DNA of 64,000 nucleotides from Gemmatimonadales bacterium (GTDB taxonomy: Bacteria > Krumholzibacteriota > Krumholzibacteriia > LZORAL124-64-63). The stretch lies in NCBI GenBank assembly GCA_019038745.1, contig JAHOYV010000004.1, forward strand, positions 1 through 64,000, in the 5' to 3' direction. A model generated the notes under the pieces. That model was not told where the DNA came from and made no database searches. It saw only the letters and a list, made by a program, of their open reading frames with translations. Below are positions 27,770 to 36,551 of the stretch, piece by piece. The translations under genes were made by a program, and so were the position numbers. Each line of letters starts with the position of its first letter. Position 1 is the first letter of the stretch.

Positions 27770-29191
27770 GTGAGTTTCCGCAAAGGCGGTCTGGTTATCA
27801 TTCCCCTGGTTTTCTGGGCGGCGCTGGTTACATCCGGTTGCGACGGCAAGAAAACAGAACAACCGCTGGATTCGCATGCACACGCCGACGGTACCGTGAA
27901 TTACAGTGAGCCCAAGGAAGATCCGGGCTGTAGTGGGGAAGATGGTCATGACCACCCCGAACCAGTTCCGTGCCTTGAGGTTGACCACGACGGGGAAGCC
28001 CAGGTTGTTCATTTGGATGCCAAGGCATCAGCCAACTTGAACCTGGTGACTTCAAAAATCGAGCTGGAAACCTGGTTCGACAAGATCAAGATTCCAGGTA
28101 CAGTGGGCGTGGATCCGGATAGGATGGCGCACGTTTCACTGCCTGCAAAAGTACGGGTTCTTGAGCTTAACGCCCCCCTGCACTCAACGGTGAAAGCCGG
28201 TCAACAACTGTGTGTTTTGGAGTTGGTTGATTCTGAATTGAACCAAATGCAGATTCGTGCGGTTGAGTTGCGGGCGGAGCTGCTGGCATCACAAACCGGT
28301 CTTGATAGGGCTCGGACATATTTGGCCTCCCTGCCGGTTGCAAATGGGAACGGGAATAGCCACGAACGTAGCCGTGTGGAAGCAGACCTGGCGGTAGCCG
28401 AGGCTGAGTCACGTTCCCTGCAAAGCTCCCTTAACGCGGTTCTGGAAACACTTCAAATCTCTGGATTGAGCCGTGACCAACTCGGCAAACTGGCCGAAGA
28501 CGGTCTGGTGACCACTCGTATTTCCGTTTTTGCTCCCGAGTTGCCCGGGGCTCCGGACCTTGAAGTGGCGGTCCGGGCAATAGACATAGGAGAAACGATT
28601 CCCGCCGGGACAACCTTGTTTGAGCTGGTGGCCATGGATCGGTTGCTGGTGATCGGCGATGCTTTTGAGTCAGATCTGCCTGTTGTTTCCCGGGCCGCGC
28701 GTGAAAACCTGCCGGTTTCCCTGCTTTTCCCTGCGGAAAACAAACACGTCAACAAGCTAAGTATCCTGACTGTGGAAAGTGCCCTGGACGGACCGGAGCG
28801 AATCACCCACTTCCTGGTTCCGGTACCCAACAAGGTTGTCTCGGTCAAGGTAGTCGATGGTATCAAGTACTGCGATTGGGAACTCCGCGCGGGTTCCCAG
28901 GTGCAGATCATGGTAGGTACCCAGGAAGTCGGTCCCCGTTTTGTAGTCCCCTCTTCAGCCATTGTCCGCGACGGGGGGCGAATCTGTGTCTTCAAGAAAA
29001 TCAACGACGGCTACCAGCGTATGGACATCCGGATGGAGAGGCTGGAGGGGCGAAGCGCGGTGCTGACCCAGGACTGTGGCTTGACTGCCGGGGAACAAAT
29101 AATCACCAGCGGCGCTTTGCAGTTGAACTTGATCATGAAACAGCAAAGCGGTGAAGCCGTAGCCGACGATGATCATGGCCACAGCCATTAG
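27770..29191 (+). CDS. RND efflux periplasmic adaptor (CusB/CzcB type), His-rich
   Basis: GTG start at 27770 behind GGAGGT. A lipobox-like LVTSGC shows a lipoprotein membrane-fusion protein. Before the barrel-sandwich domain there is a metal-ligand-rich stretch (SHAHADG, CSGEDGHDHPEPVPC, EVDHDGE), and the very C-terminus is DDDHGHSH. Both suggest sensing or chelation of divalent metals. The remaining blocks are standard: KIKIPGTVGVDPDRMAHVS, a helical hairpin of about 100 residues, and the beta-barrel and membrane-proximal domain (VPSSAIVRDGGRICVFK). It links the RND pump to the TolC-like exit duct and stops nine bases before the pump gene. Confidence 0.9.
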   Translation: MSFRKGGLVIIPLVFWAALVTSGCDGKKTEQPLDSHAHADGTVNYSEPKEDPGCSGEDGHDHPEPVPCLEVDHDGEAQVVHLDAKASANLNLVTSKIELETWFDKIKIPGTVGVDPDRMAHVSLPAKVRVLELNAPLHSTVKAGQQLCVLELVDSELNQMQIRAVELRAELLASQTGLDRARTYLASLPVANGNGNSHERSRVEADLAVAEAESRSLQSSLNAVLETLQISGLSRDQLGKLAEDGLVTTRISVFAPELPGAPDLEVAVRAIDIGETIPAGTTLFELVAMDRLLVIGDAFESDLPVVSRAARENLPVSLLFPAENKHVNKLSILTVESALDGPERITHFLVPVPNKVVSVKVVDGIKYCDWELRAGSQVQIMVGTQEVGPRFVVPSSAIVRDGGRICVFKKINDGYQRMDIRMERLEGRSAVLTQDCGLTAGEQIITSGALQLNLIMKQQSGEAVADDDHGHSH

Positions 29192-29200
29192 AGGAAAATA

Positions 29201-32200
29201 ATGCTGGATCGTTTGATACATACTTCCTTGAATAATCGACTAATGGTTCTGGTGTTGGCCTGTGTGTTGATGGGTATCGGCGGTACCCAGCTTGTCCGTC
29301 GCCCGGTCGATATTTTTCCGGATTTGAACCAACCGACGGTGACTGTTATCGCCGATGCGCACGGTCTGGCTCCTGAAGAAATGGAGACCCTGGTTACTCT
29401 TCCCCTGGAATCGTCGCTGGGTGGTTTGCCCGGCGTCTCCCGAATCATGTCCACCTCCGGGGACGGCCTTACGCTGTTACGAGTGGATTTTGATTGGGGA
29501 ACGGACATTTACCTGAACCGGCAGATGGTGCAGGAGAGACTTCAACTTGTCCGGGATGAATTGCCCCAAGGCGTCATCCCCGAAATGGCTCCTATTTCTT
29601 CAATTACCGGCGAAATCCAGAACCTGGGCTTGGCCAGCCCTGATGGTTCGGTATCGGCAATGGAGTTGAACACCTTGGCCGACTGGGTTGTCAGGCGCCA
29701 GTTGATGTCGGTTCCTGGTGTGGCCCAGGTAGTTATTATCGGTGGTGAGAAAAAACAGTATCAGATCCTGGCCGATCCGGACTTGTTGCTTCGCCACGGT
29801 GTCGGCCTGACTGAACTGGGCAAGGTCGCCGGTGATGCATCCAGCAACAGCAGTGGAGGTTATTTGCCCCAGGATAACAGAGAACTGCTGGTGCGCAATC
29901 TTGGTCGTTTGGATTCAACCGAGGAAATTTCAGATGTGGTCGTGGCCGGCAACAGGATTCGTCCGGTGCGTGTCGGTGATGTAGCCGAGGTGGTTGTTGG
30001 CCCGGAATACGCCCGGGGGGCGGCGGCCATCGACGGCCGGAACGGCGTAATAATGCTGATCTTCAAGCAGCCGGGGGTCAACACCCTGGCCTTGAGTGAA
30101 CTGATCGACGAGGAAGTCGAAAAGATCAGAACAGCCCTGCCCGACGGTGTACAACTGCGGAGCGATCTTTACCGACAGGCCACGTTCCTGCAGCGTGGGG
30201 TCGACAATGTGATTGAGGCTCTGCGCGACGGCTCAATTCTGGTTGTCATCATCCTCTTTATTTTTCTGGCAAATCTGAGGGCCTCCCTGATCACCCTGGT
30301 GGCGTTGCCTCTGTCATTCGCCACTGCCGGAATAATGTTTGCAGCCATGGGGCTGACCATCAACACAATGACTCTCGGCGGGCTGGCCATAGCAGTGGGT
30401 GAACTGGTCGATGATGCAATCGTTGGCGTGGAGAACGTGGTCCGTCGGCTAAGGCAGCGGAAAAACGACTCGGGCTCAATTCTCGAAATCGTTGCCAGGG
30501 CTTCCACTGAAGTCCGGCAGCCGATTTTCACGGGAACGCTGATTGTTGTTTTGGTCTTTTTGCCTCTCTTTGCCTTGACCGGCATCGAGGGTCGCCTTTT
30601 TAAACCCATGGCGGTCGCCTACGTCGCTTCGCTGTTGGCTTCGATGGTTGTTTCGTTGACCGTAACTCCGGTACTTTCGTTTCTGCTGTTCAAAAACAAG
30701 ATGCCGGCTCCTGCTTCCTCGGCCGAAAAATATTCCCCTGCTTTACGATGGTTGCGAGCCGGAACCGGCAAGCTGATTGCCGTTGCCATCAAGGGAAGAA
30801 AAGTATTCGCCATCTGGTTTGTGCTGCTGGTTATTGCTGCAGGTGCCGGCGCAATGCTGCTCGGCAGCGAGTTCTTGCCTCCGTTTGACGAAGGCACAAT
30901 GCTGGTCATGAGCTTTCTCCCGCCGGGCACTTCCCTAGCCGAATCCGACCGTATTGCAGGTGAGATGGAGGACAAGCTGGTTGGCATGGAGGGGGTCACT
31001 TCTGTTAGCCGCTACACGGGTCGTGGGCAGCATGACGAACACGCTCCCCCGGTGACGATCAGTCACTTCCTGCTTACTCTCAATCCGGACTCGGGTATTC
31101 CCATTGATAAAATGGAGGCCCGGGTGCGTAAACGCCTGGGCTCACAAACCGGGTTGACCTACACAATCGGTCAACCGCTGGCCCACAGGATCGACCACAT
31201 CCTAAGTGGTCTGCAGGCTGAAATTGCCATCAAGGCCATGGGGCCGGACCTGGATGAATTGCGTACCGTTGTTCAGGAAATAAAGTTAATTGCCCAGAAG
31301 GTTCCTGGCGTTATCGATTTGTATGTCGAGCCGCAGGTTTTGGTGCCGCAGATGCATGTAAAAATCAACCAGGAGCGTTTGGCCGAGGTCGGCATTACTC
31401 CGGGCGCCCTGGCTGAAGAGTTGGAGATGGCTCTGGGCGGGGAAGTAGTCGCCGACATCCTTGAAGGCGAGCGCCGTTATGATTTATTCGTCCGCCTGAA
31501 GCAGGATATTCGGGACTCGCGTGAGTCAATCCAGCGTCTGCCGATCCAGTTGCCCGGTGGTGGATGGGCTCGTCTTGGTGACCTGGCTACGGTGGAGGAA
31601 ACCGCCGGCCCCAACGCGATTTCCAGGGATAACCTGGTGCGTCGTGTTGCGGTAACCTGCAATACGGAGGGGCGTCACCTGGGTAAGGTTGTGCGCGGCC
31701 TACAGGAAGCGCTGAAGCCGCTTGAGGAGCGGTTGCCGCAGGGATCCTTCTTGCGGTATGAAGGCCAGTTCGAGTCACAGATGCGTGCAACAAGACTAAT
31801 TCTCCTGTTTTCGATCTTGTCGCTGGCGATAATCATTTTCATTCTGTACGTCCAGTTTCGTTCGTTGAATCTGGCATTCCAGATTCTCACCTGTGTTCCG
31901 GCAGCGTTTGTTGGTGGGGTGGCCCTGCTGACTATTACCGGTCAGCCATTCAGTATTGCCGCCCTGGTGGGTTTCGTTTCACTGGCAGGTATTGCCACGC
32001 GAAACGGGATCCTGCTCATCGCTCATTACATTTATCTGATGCGGAAAGAAAATGTTTCCTGGACCCATGAATTGTTGATTCGTGGAGGTCAGGAACGTGC
32101 TGCGCCGGTAGTCATGACTGCCTTGACGACGGGTGCCGGTTTGTTCCCGCTGCTTTTGTCCGCCGGTGAAACGGGTCGGGAGATTTTATACCCCGTTGCC

Positions 32201-32344
32201 ACTGTGGTGATAGGAGGTCTTGTGACGTCCACTTTGTTGGAGTTTATTTTGCGGCCGGCGGTTTTCTGGATGTTCGGGAAGAAGGCTGCGTTGAAACTCG
32301 TAGAATACAAAAGAGATCAGGAAAAAGCAGAAGTTCCTGGCTAG
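29201..32344 (+). CDS. heavy-metal efflux RND permease (CusA/CzcA family)
   Basis: The 1047-residue length and two-fold RND topology are typical: a first membrane helix, then a large periplasmic loop, six helices, a second loop and six helices. RRPVDIFPDLNQPTVTV at the N-terminus is a hallmark of the metal-efflux branch. The proton-relay helix reads GELVDDAIVGVENVVRRL. This is neither the classical divalent (DFG...DGA...EN) nor the Cu/Ag (A-G...D...EN) signature I remember, so substrate is not assigned. The His-rich adaptor argues for a divalent cation. It uses the proton gradient to expel metal ions from periplasm and cytoplasm. Confidence 0.92.
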   Translation: MLDRLIHTSLNNRLMVLVLACVLMGIGGTQLVRRPVDIFPDLNQPTVTVIADAHGLAPEEMETLVTLPLESSLGGLPGVSRIMSTSGDGLTLLRVDFDWGTDIYLNRQMVQERLQLVRDELPQGVIPEMAPISSITGEIQNLGLASPDGSVSAMELNTLADWVVRRQLMSVPGVAQVVIIGGEKKQYQILADPDLLLRHGVGLTELGKVAGDASSNSSGGYLPQDNRELLVRNLGRLDSTEEISDVVVAGNRIRPVRVGDVAEVVVGPEYARGAAAIDGRNGVIMLIFKQPGVNTLALSELIDEEVEKIRTALPDGVQLRSDLYRQATFLQRGVDNVIEALRDGSILVVIILFIFLANLRASLITLVALPLSFATAGIMFAAMGLTINTMTLGGLAIAVGELVDDAIVGVENVVRRLRQRKNDSGSILEIVARASTEVRQPIFTGTLIVVLVFLPLFALTGIEGRLFKPMAVAYVASLLASMVVSLTVTPVLSFLLFKNKMPAPASSAEKYSPALRWLRAGTGKLIAVAIKGRKVFAIWFVLLVIAAGAGAMLLGSEFLPPFDEGTMLVMSFLPPGTSLAESDRIAGEMEDKLVGMEGVTSVSRYTGRGQHDEHAPPVTISHFLLTLNPDSGIPIDKMEARVRKRLGSQTGLTYTIGQPLAHRIDHILSGLQAEIAIKAMGPDLDELRTVVQEIKLIAQKVPGVIDLYVEPQVLVPQMHVKINQERLAEVGITPGALAEELEMALGGEVVADILEGERRYDLFVRLKQDIRDSRESIQRLPIQLPGGGWARLGDLATVEETAGPNAISRDNLVRRVAVTCNTEGRHLGKVVRGLQEALKPLEERLPQGSFLRYEGQFESQMRATRLILLFSILSLAIIIFILYVQFRSLNLAFQILTCVPAAFVGGVALLTITGQPFSIAALVGFVSLAGIATRNGILLIAHYIYLMRKENVSWTHELLIRGGQERAAPVVMTALTTGAGLFPLLLSAGETGREILYPVATVVIGGLVTSTLLEFILRPAVFWMFGKKAALKLVEYKRDQEKAEVPG

Positions 32345-32362
32345 AACCGGTGTCGGTACCAC

Positions 32363-32544
32363 TTATTCCGCCCATGCAAACACACAATGCGTTTCCTGCC
32401 ATATCAGCTTCAACCAGAGGTCTCGGTGGGGAATCCTTGGTAACTGGAGCCTGCGGAAACGTTTGGATAATCGGCCAAGCAGTTCCAGCGGTGTTAGAAT
32501 CAGTTCCGTCCGGCCATCAACGATAGGTTTACGAAGTGAATACA
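32363..32544 (-). pseudogene. IS91-family transposase relic (C-terminal end)
   Basis: The minus-strand frame YSLRKPIVDGRTELILTP followed by LELLGRL matches the conserved end of IS91/IS801-type Y2 transposases, where 'Y.(L)KKP..DG...L.LTP.ELL.RLA' precedes a Pro-rich tail. After GRLSKRF the similarity stops, probably by frameshift, although the frame continues to TAA at 32363. Only about 40 residues remain. An N-terminal relic of the same family lies at 41509-41679 in the same orientation. Confidence 0.5.
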
Positions 32545-32800
32545 CGAGGGCCTCAAGAAGGCTCTGCAGGCGACGATGCCCGGCGTGCGTTGGCAACGCT
32601 GCCAGTGCCATCTTCAGCGCAATGCACAAAAATATGTTCCGATGGTGGCTATGAGGACAAAGGTCGCCGCTGATATCCGCAAAATCTTTGCCGTATCCGA
32701 TCGTGTCGAAGCCGATCAGAAGCTGAAGGATTTTGTGCGGGCCTATGAAAAAACAGCTCCACGCTTGGCCGAATGGGCTGAGGAAAACATCCCCGAGGGG
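32543..32800 (+). pseudogene. IS256/Mutator-family transposase relic (internal fragment)
   Basis: The frame HEGLKKALQATMPGVRWQ, then RCQCHLQRNAQKYVP and WAEENIPEG, is the middle of an IS256-type transposase: the segment around the second catalytic Asp region and the C-H-L-x-x-N motif. Both ends are missing: upstream there is an immediate stop and a join to the IS91-like relic. Downstream the similarity ends abruptly at 32800. No terminal inverted repeats were recognised. Confidence 0.7.
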
Positions 32801-32923
32801 GGCACCGTCAACGTCGAGACCCTGACAGGCGGGGCGGCCTACCTGCTGGCCTGCAACCTACGGATGACCCTGGAGTACACTCGCAACCTGGAACTGGAGA
32901 CGAACCTTGGAGTTGTCGGACAA
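32801..32923 (+). pseudogene. C-terminal tail of a lost outer-membrane barrel gene
   Basis: Immediately after the IS256 fragment, in the same frame, comes ETLTGGAAYLLACNLRMT followed by LEYTRNLELETN. It has the alternating hydrophobic pattern and 'NLR(L)xxEYxRD/N' wording common in the last strands of outer-membrane porin-like proteins. It is followed by a strong terminator. I infer a gene whose 5' part was replaced by insertion-sequence debris. The frame reads on past the terminator, so the original stop may have been lost by a frameshift. Confidence 0.3.
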
Positions 32924-32925
32924 CA

Positions 32926-32952
32926 AAGACCCCGGGGCATTCCCCGGGGTCT
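32926..32952. terminator. strong hairpin terminator between convergent units
   Basis: AAGACCCCGGGGC and its complement form a near-perfect 11-12 bp GC stem (32926-32952) with an ATT loop. TTTTT (32955 onwards) follows on the plus strand and a TTTGTTGT tract on the minus strand. It ends the porin transcript arriving from the right and presumably ended the lost plus-strand gene. Confidence 0.85.
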
Positions 32953-32968
32953 TCTTTTTCTCGCAGAA

Positions 32969-34090
32969 TCAGAATTTCATCGCCATGCCCAGACTGAAGC
33001 CCGATGGGTTCTGTCCAGGTCCGCTGGCCTCCACAATCTTGCCGTGACCGTTGTACGTGCAGCCCAAGGCCGCTTCGCTGGCATCGCCGTTCATGACCAT
33101 GGCGTATTGCAGATAGAACCACAGATCCTTGGAGAACTGGTGGTCAAGGCCGACGGCCAGCAGGCTGAATTCGTCATCATCCACATCGGTGTTCGGATCC
33201 GCCAGGTAGTAGCCCGCCTTGGTGGAATACTTCTGAGCGAACTGGAACTCCGCCTCAGCGCCGTAGGTCATGGCCTTCTTGTCGTTTTCCACGGCTATTC
33301 CCTCGTCGAATTCATTCACCGAGAAACTGCCTTGGTTGTAGTCCGACAAGGTCTGGAATATGGCCGAGAATCCCAGCTTGTCCATCTGGTACTTTGCTCC
33401 GGCCCGGATTCCCTGTGCGCTGTTCCCGTAAACGTTGTTGACGACATGGGCGGCGGCATCGGTCGTATCCGTCCAGGCGGAATACGCGAACGCCTTCGAT
33501 AGCATTTCGTAGGCAACACCCAGGTAGAGGCCCTCCTTCTTGTAGGAGGCGCTGCCGCTGATGATCGACTTGGCTTCCTCCGCACCCATGGCCCCCTGGT
33601 CGATCTCGAACATGACCCGGCCGGAGATTCCGTCGTAATTGGGCGTGATGTACAACACGACGTCCTGGAGACGACGGTCCCAGTTGAAGGCGGCTTGCCT
33701 ATAATCCCCGATTTCGTCGCGGAAGAAAGTCACCTTCGAACCCATGGTCTTGAAGGGGGTGTCATGGATCCCGAAAAGGGCCGTCCCCCACTCGCCAGCC
33801 AGGCCCAAGTAGCTGTTCCGGGTCGCCAGCGTCTCGGAACCCTTCTGGGCCAGATTGATTTTCTGTTCGAATTGCCAGATCATCTTGAACTTGTCATTCA
33901 TCTCCCTGGCGCCCTTGAGACCGAACCGGGATCCGTTGTTGGACACGGTCGGTTGACTGTCCTCGCTGTTGTTCAGCATTTCCAAGGACATGTGCAACTT
34001 GCCATAGGTCTTAAAATCGTCCCCTGCCTGAGCTGCTCCGACCAGAATGACGGTCATAACCAGCACTGCGGACCACATTGAATTCTTCAT
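32969..34090 (-). CDS. general porin-like outer-membrane protein
   Basis: ATG 34090 follows AAAGGTGG and gives a signal peptide (MWSAVLVMTVILVGAAQA). The 373-residue mature sequence follows the proteobacterial-type trimeric porin pattern. It opens DDFKTYGKLHMSLEML, then NNGSRFGLKGAREMND and WQFEQKINLA. NSYLGLAGEWGTALFGIHDTP follows, and the C-terminal Phe comes after GFSLGMAMK. It forms a diffusion channel. The gene is 51 bases downstream of the octaheme cytochrome gene on the same strand and ends at the strong terminator, so the two are almost certainly cotranscribed. Confidence 0.88.
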   Translation of the reverse strand: MKNSMWSAVLVMTVILVGAAQAGDDFKTYGKLHMSLEMLNNSEDSQPTVSNNGSRFGLKGAREMNDKFKMIWQFEQKINLAQKGSETLATRNSYLGLAGEWGTALFGIHDTPFKTMGSKVTFFRDEIGDYRQAAFNWDRRLQDVVLYITPNYDGISGRVMFEIDQGAMGAEEAKSIISGSASYKKEGLYLGVAYEMLSKAFAYSAWTDTTDAAAHVVNNVYGNSAQGIRAGAKYQMDKLGFSAIFQTLSDYNQGSFSVNEFDEGIAVENDKKAMTYGAEAEFQFAQKYSTKAGYYLADPNTDVDDDEFSLLAVGLDHQFSKDLWFYLQYAMVMNGDASEAALGCTYNGHGKIVEASGPGQNPSGFSLGMAMKF

Positions 34091-34141
34091 TCCCACCCAC
34101 CTTTAATCCGTTGAGAGTCTTGGTTGAATCGACACCATCGG

Positions 34142-36307
34142 TCAGTCCAGGTCCCCGCTCATCCTGGCGAAGGCATGGCACCTGCTGCACGAGTTCGGCA
34201 TGATGTCGTAATCATTGCCCTGGGCCGGATCGGATTTTTTCAAAACCGAACTTTGTCCGGGCCAGACGATATCCATGATGTGATTCCCGACGTTCCCCTC
34301 GGCCACGGCGATCATCCCCTTGCTGTCGCGGGCCAGGTGGTACTGGGCGTCGTCGTTCAAGTCGAACAACTTGCCGATCTTTGCCATGTGGCAGGAAACG
34401 CAGCTTCCAACGGGCATCTCCATGTCTTCAGGAGTGTACAGGGCCCCACCCATGCCGGCTCCAACCTGCATATGCTTGGCCACAGCCTTGGCTACCCGGC
34501 TCTTCGCCATGATTCCTTCGTCAGGATCAACCGAAACCGCTTTTCCGTCCCTGGTCACGACACGGTCGGCATCGACCTGGAGTACGGCTACATCTGCCGT
34601 CCCGACTTCTGCAAAGGGCCCGCTGCCGGCATGGCATGCCAGGCAAAGGGTGTTGTTCCAGTAGGCCGCGTTCTTGAAGTCATACCCGTCGACGACCAGC
34701 GAGGCTGGGCCGCCATCAAGGGTATGGGCGTCGTGGCACGCGGTGCAGGTCAGCTTTTCGGTGGAATTGTGGTTATGGACCGACCGCCTCACTTCCGAAA
34801 GCATCATGGAATGCGCCCGGGCGTGAATCTGGTCCGGCCAGGTGTTGTAGGTCCCTTCCTTCCACTTGTTGTTGACGCTGGGCTTGTCGTTGTTGAAGTA
34901 GAAATCGTCCAGGTCGTACACGCCGGGCACGAAGTAGCCGTTTCCGAGCGAGCCTACGTTGGCCTGGTCGAACGGATACTTGTGCACCCCCATTGGCCTT
35001 TCGCTTTTTCCGGAATGCGAGCCATGGCATTGACCGCACAGTTCATTGCCGGCTTTCACCGTCAAATACTGGGGCATGATGATCTTGGCCTTGTCTTCGG
35101 AATCGGCATGCTCGGAGCCGGGTCCGTGGCATCGCTCGCAAGTCGTATTCAGATCGATGTAGTCGAAATGCGTGACGACCTGCTTGTGGGGATGTTTGGG
35201 GTCGTCCAGCACATCCTTCTTTTTGATTTTCACGCCCGTGGCGTGGCAACCGGCGCAGCCCCGGGAAAGAGTGTTGGTGGGAGGGCACCAGTGCGTGGGT
35301 CCCTTTTGCCAGAATTTCGGCGTGCCTACATCACCTTCGGCAAGCGCGTCGGAACCAACCGGCGTACCATCCTGCATGAGGTATACCGGCATGTAGGCCA
35401 CATAGTCCTGCTTGGCCTTTTCCACCGGAACGCCGTTGTCCTCCATCCATTTTTTCAAGTAGGGGACATCCTGGACCCGGGCCAGCCACCGCTGTTTTCC
35501 TTCGCCGAACTGGTGGTATTTGTCGGCGATCTCGTGGGCCGGATCAACATACCCTTCGCCCCAGTTTCCCTGGCCGCCGATGGTTGCTCCGACGGGAATC
35601 CAGACCGCGCCCCTGGTTTTCCTGGAGCTGTCCAAATCTTTTTCCTGCAGGGGATCACCGGACTGTTCAGGGTAGAATTTGAAAAGATACTGGCGGCCGT
35701 TCTTTCCGTCCTCGGTGCAGAGAACGACGTTGACCAGCCCCTCGCCGTCCAGGGGGTCCTGGACCATGAGCAGATTCCCCTTGGGGTCCCGGGGGATGAA
35801 GACATCACCCGGCCGGGGCCACATTTCCGGATAGATCATCCGATCGGTTCCCTCGTTGACGAACCGGGAATGCACGCTGGCATCGGGACTTCCGTCAAAT
35901 GCCTTGAATATCCCCGGCCAATCCTCGGCGTGGCATTCGGCACAAACTTTTATCCCTACATATTCCGCTTTCATGCCCGGCCTGCCCGAAAGCGTGATTT
36001 GGATGTTTTTCAAATCGGAATCGGCCTTCAATTGCAGCGATTTCCTGGTCTCGTTGTCCAGATACTTTTCAGAGGGTGCCGAGATGTACAGGAAAACATT
36101 ACCCGGTTCCACGTTCTTGAGGGTGAAGGATCCGTTCGAACCTGTTTTCCCTTGCACATCCTGATCCTCGACCAAAACTATCGCTCCTTTTATCCCCTCT
36201 CCGTTGACATCCGTGACAGTGCCTGAAATGTTTGAAGCCAACGCTTCTCCTCCGCCAACCACCCCAATCCCCAAGGCCACAAGTAGACAAAGCATTCTCT
36301 TTCCCAC
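34142..36307 (-). CDS. octaheme cytochrome c with N-terminal carboxypeptidase-regulatory-like domain
   Basis: GTG 36307 has GGAGG six bases upstream and gives MGKRMLCLLVALGIGVVG as signal peptide; TTG two codons earlier has no spacing. Residues about 25-105 form a beta-sandwich of the CarboxypepD_reg type (ISGTVTDVNGEGIKGAIV). Then come eight CxxCH sites: CAECH at about 122, CAGCH, CERCH (with HGPGSEH following), CGQCH, CTACH (HDAH), CLACH, CVSCH and CSRCH near the end. The insert between hemes 1 and 2 is about 230 residues. It is exported and probably outer-membrane or periplasmic, shuttling electrons. It is not HAO-like; the CERCHGPGSEH block is typical of c554-type multihemes. The gene sits between Acr3 and a porin inside an ars island and carries an ArsR-operator-like site upstream. 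Confidence 0.85.
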   Translation of the reverse strand: MGKRMLCLLVALGIGVVGGGEALASNISGTVTDVNGEGIKGAIVLVEDQDVQGKTGSNGSFTLKNVEPGNVFLYISAPSEKYLDNETRKSLQLKADSDLKNIQITLSGRPGMKAEYVGIKVCAECHAEDWPGIFKAFDGSPDASVHSRFVNEGTDRMIYPEMWPRPGDVFIPRDPKGNLLMVQDPLDGEGLVNVVLCTEDGKNGRQYLFKFYPEQSGDPLQEKDLDSSRKTRGAVWIPVGATIGGQGNWGEGYVDPAHEIADKYHQFGEGKQRWLARVQDVPYLKKWMEDNGVPVEKAKQDYVAYMPVYLMQDGTPVGSDALAEGDVGTPKFWQKGPTHWCPPTNTLSRGCAGCHATGVKIKKKDVLDDPKHPHKQVVTHFDYIDLNTTCERCHGPGSEHADSEDKAKIIMPQYLTVKAGNELCGQCHGSHSGKSERPMGVHKYPFDQANVGSLGNGYFVPGVYDLDDFYFNNDKPSVNNKWKEGTYNTWPDQIHARAHSMMLSEVRRSVHNHNSTEKLTCTACHDAHTLDGGPASLVVDGYDFKNAAYWNNTLCLACHAGSGPFAEVGTADVAVLQVDADRVVTRDGKAVSVDPDEGIMAKSRVAKAVAKHMQVGAGMGGALYTPEDMEMPVGSCVSCHMAKIGKLFDLNDDAQYHLARDSKGMIAVAEGNVGNHIMDIVWPGQSSVLKKSDPAQGNDYDIMPNSCSRCHAFARMSGDLD

Positions 36308-36379
36308 GTCCAACCTCCATTTTTTGTTCGGCGAACTTCGAAAAACGCCCGCTCAGACGTTGTCCTCGGATGACGTTTT

Positions 36380-36477
36380 TCTTATTTTCCATTTTGCCAA
36401 ATAGGCAAGCAGGTGGGCAAAGCAATTTGAGCTCCGAGGCTTCAAGTGGGAATTTGTGGTTATTTGGCCATTTAGTC
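36380..36477. promoter_or_regulatory. putative ArsR-type operator sites upstream of the cytochrome gene
   Basis: CCAAATAGGC at 36397-36406 is identical over 10 bases to one arm of the inverted repeat at the arsR promoter. Its partner arm (TCTTATTTTC, 36380-36389) matches about six of ten. A second imperfect dyad GGTTATTTGG/CCATTTAGTC lies at 36458-36477. They lie roughly 75-170 bases upstream of the cytochrome GTG, between it and acr3. No clear -35/-10 pair was identified on the minus strand. Confidence 0.5.
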
Positions 36478-36551
36478 AAGAACAATTGATATTTTATTAA
36501 CGTTGTTGAATTGAAGATTAGGGCCCGGATATCGTCGATTCCAGCTCCTCC

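Noticed and set aside
34124-36226. 700-codon open frame on the plus strand opposite the octaheme cytochrome
   Set aside because: The minus strand has a signal peptide, ribosome site and eight CxxCH motifs; the plus frame shows no recognisable domain and is an antisense shadow of GC-rich codons.
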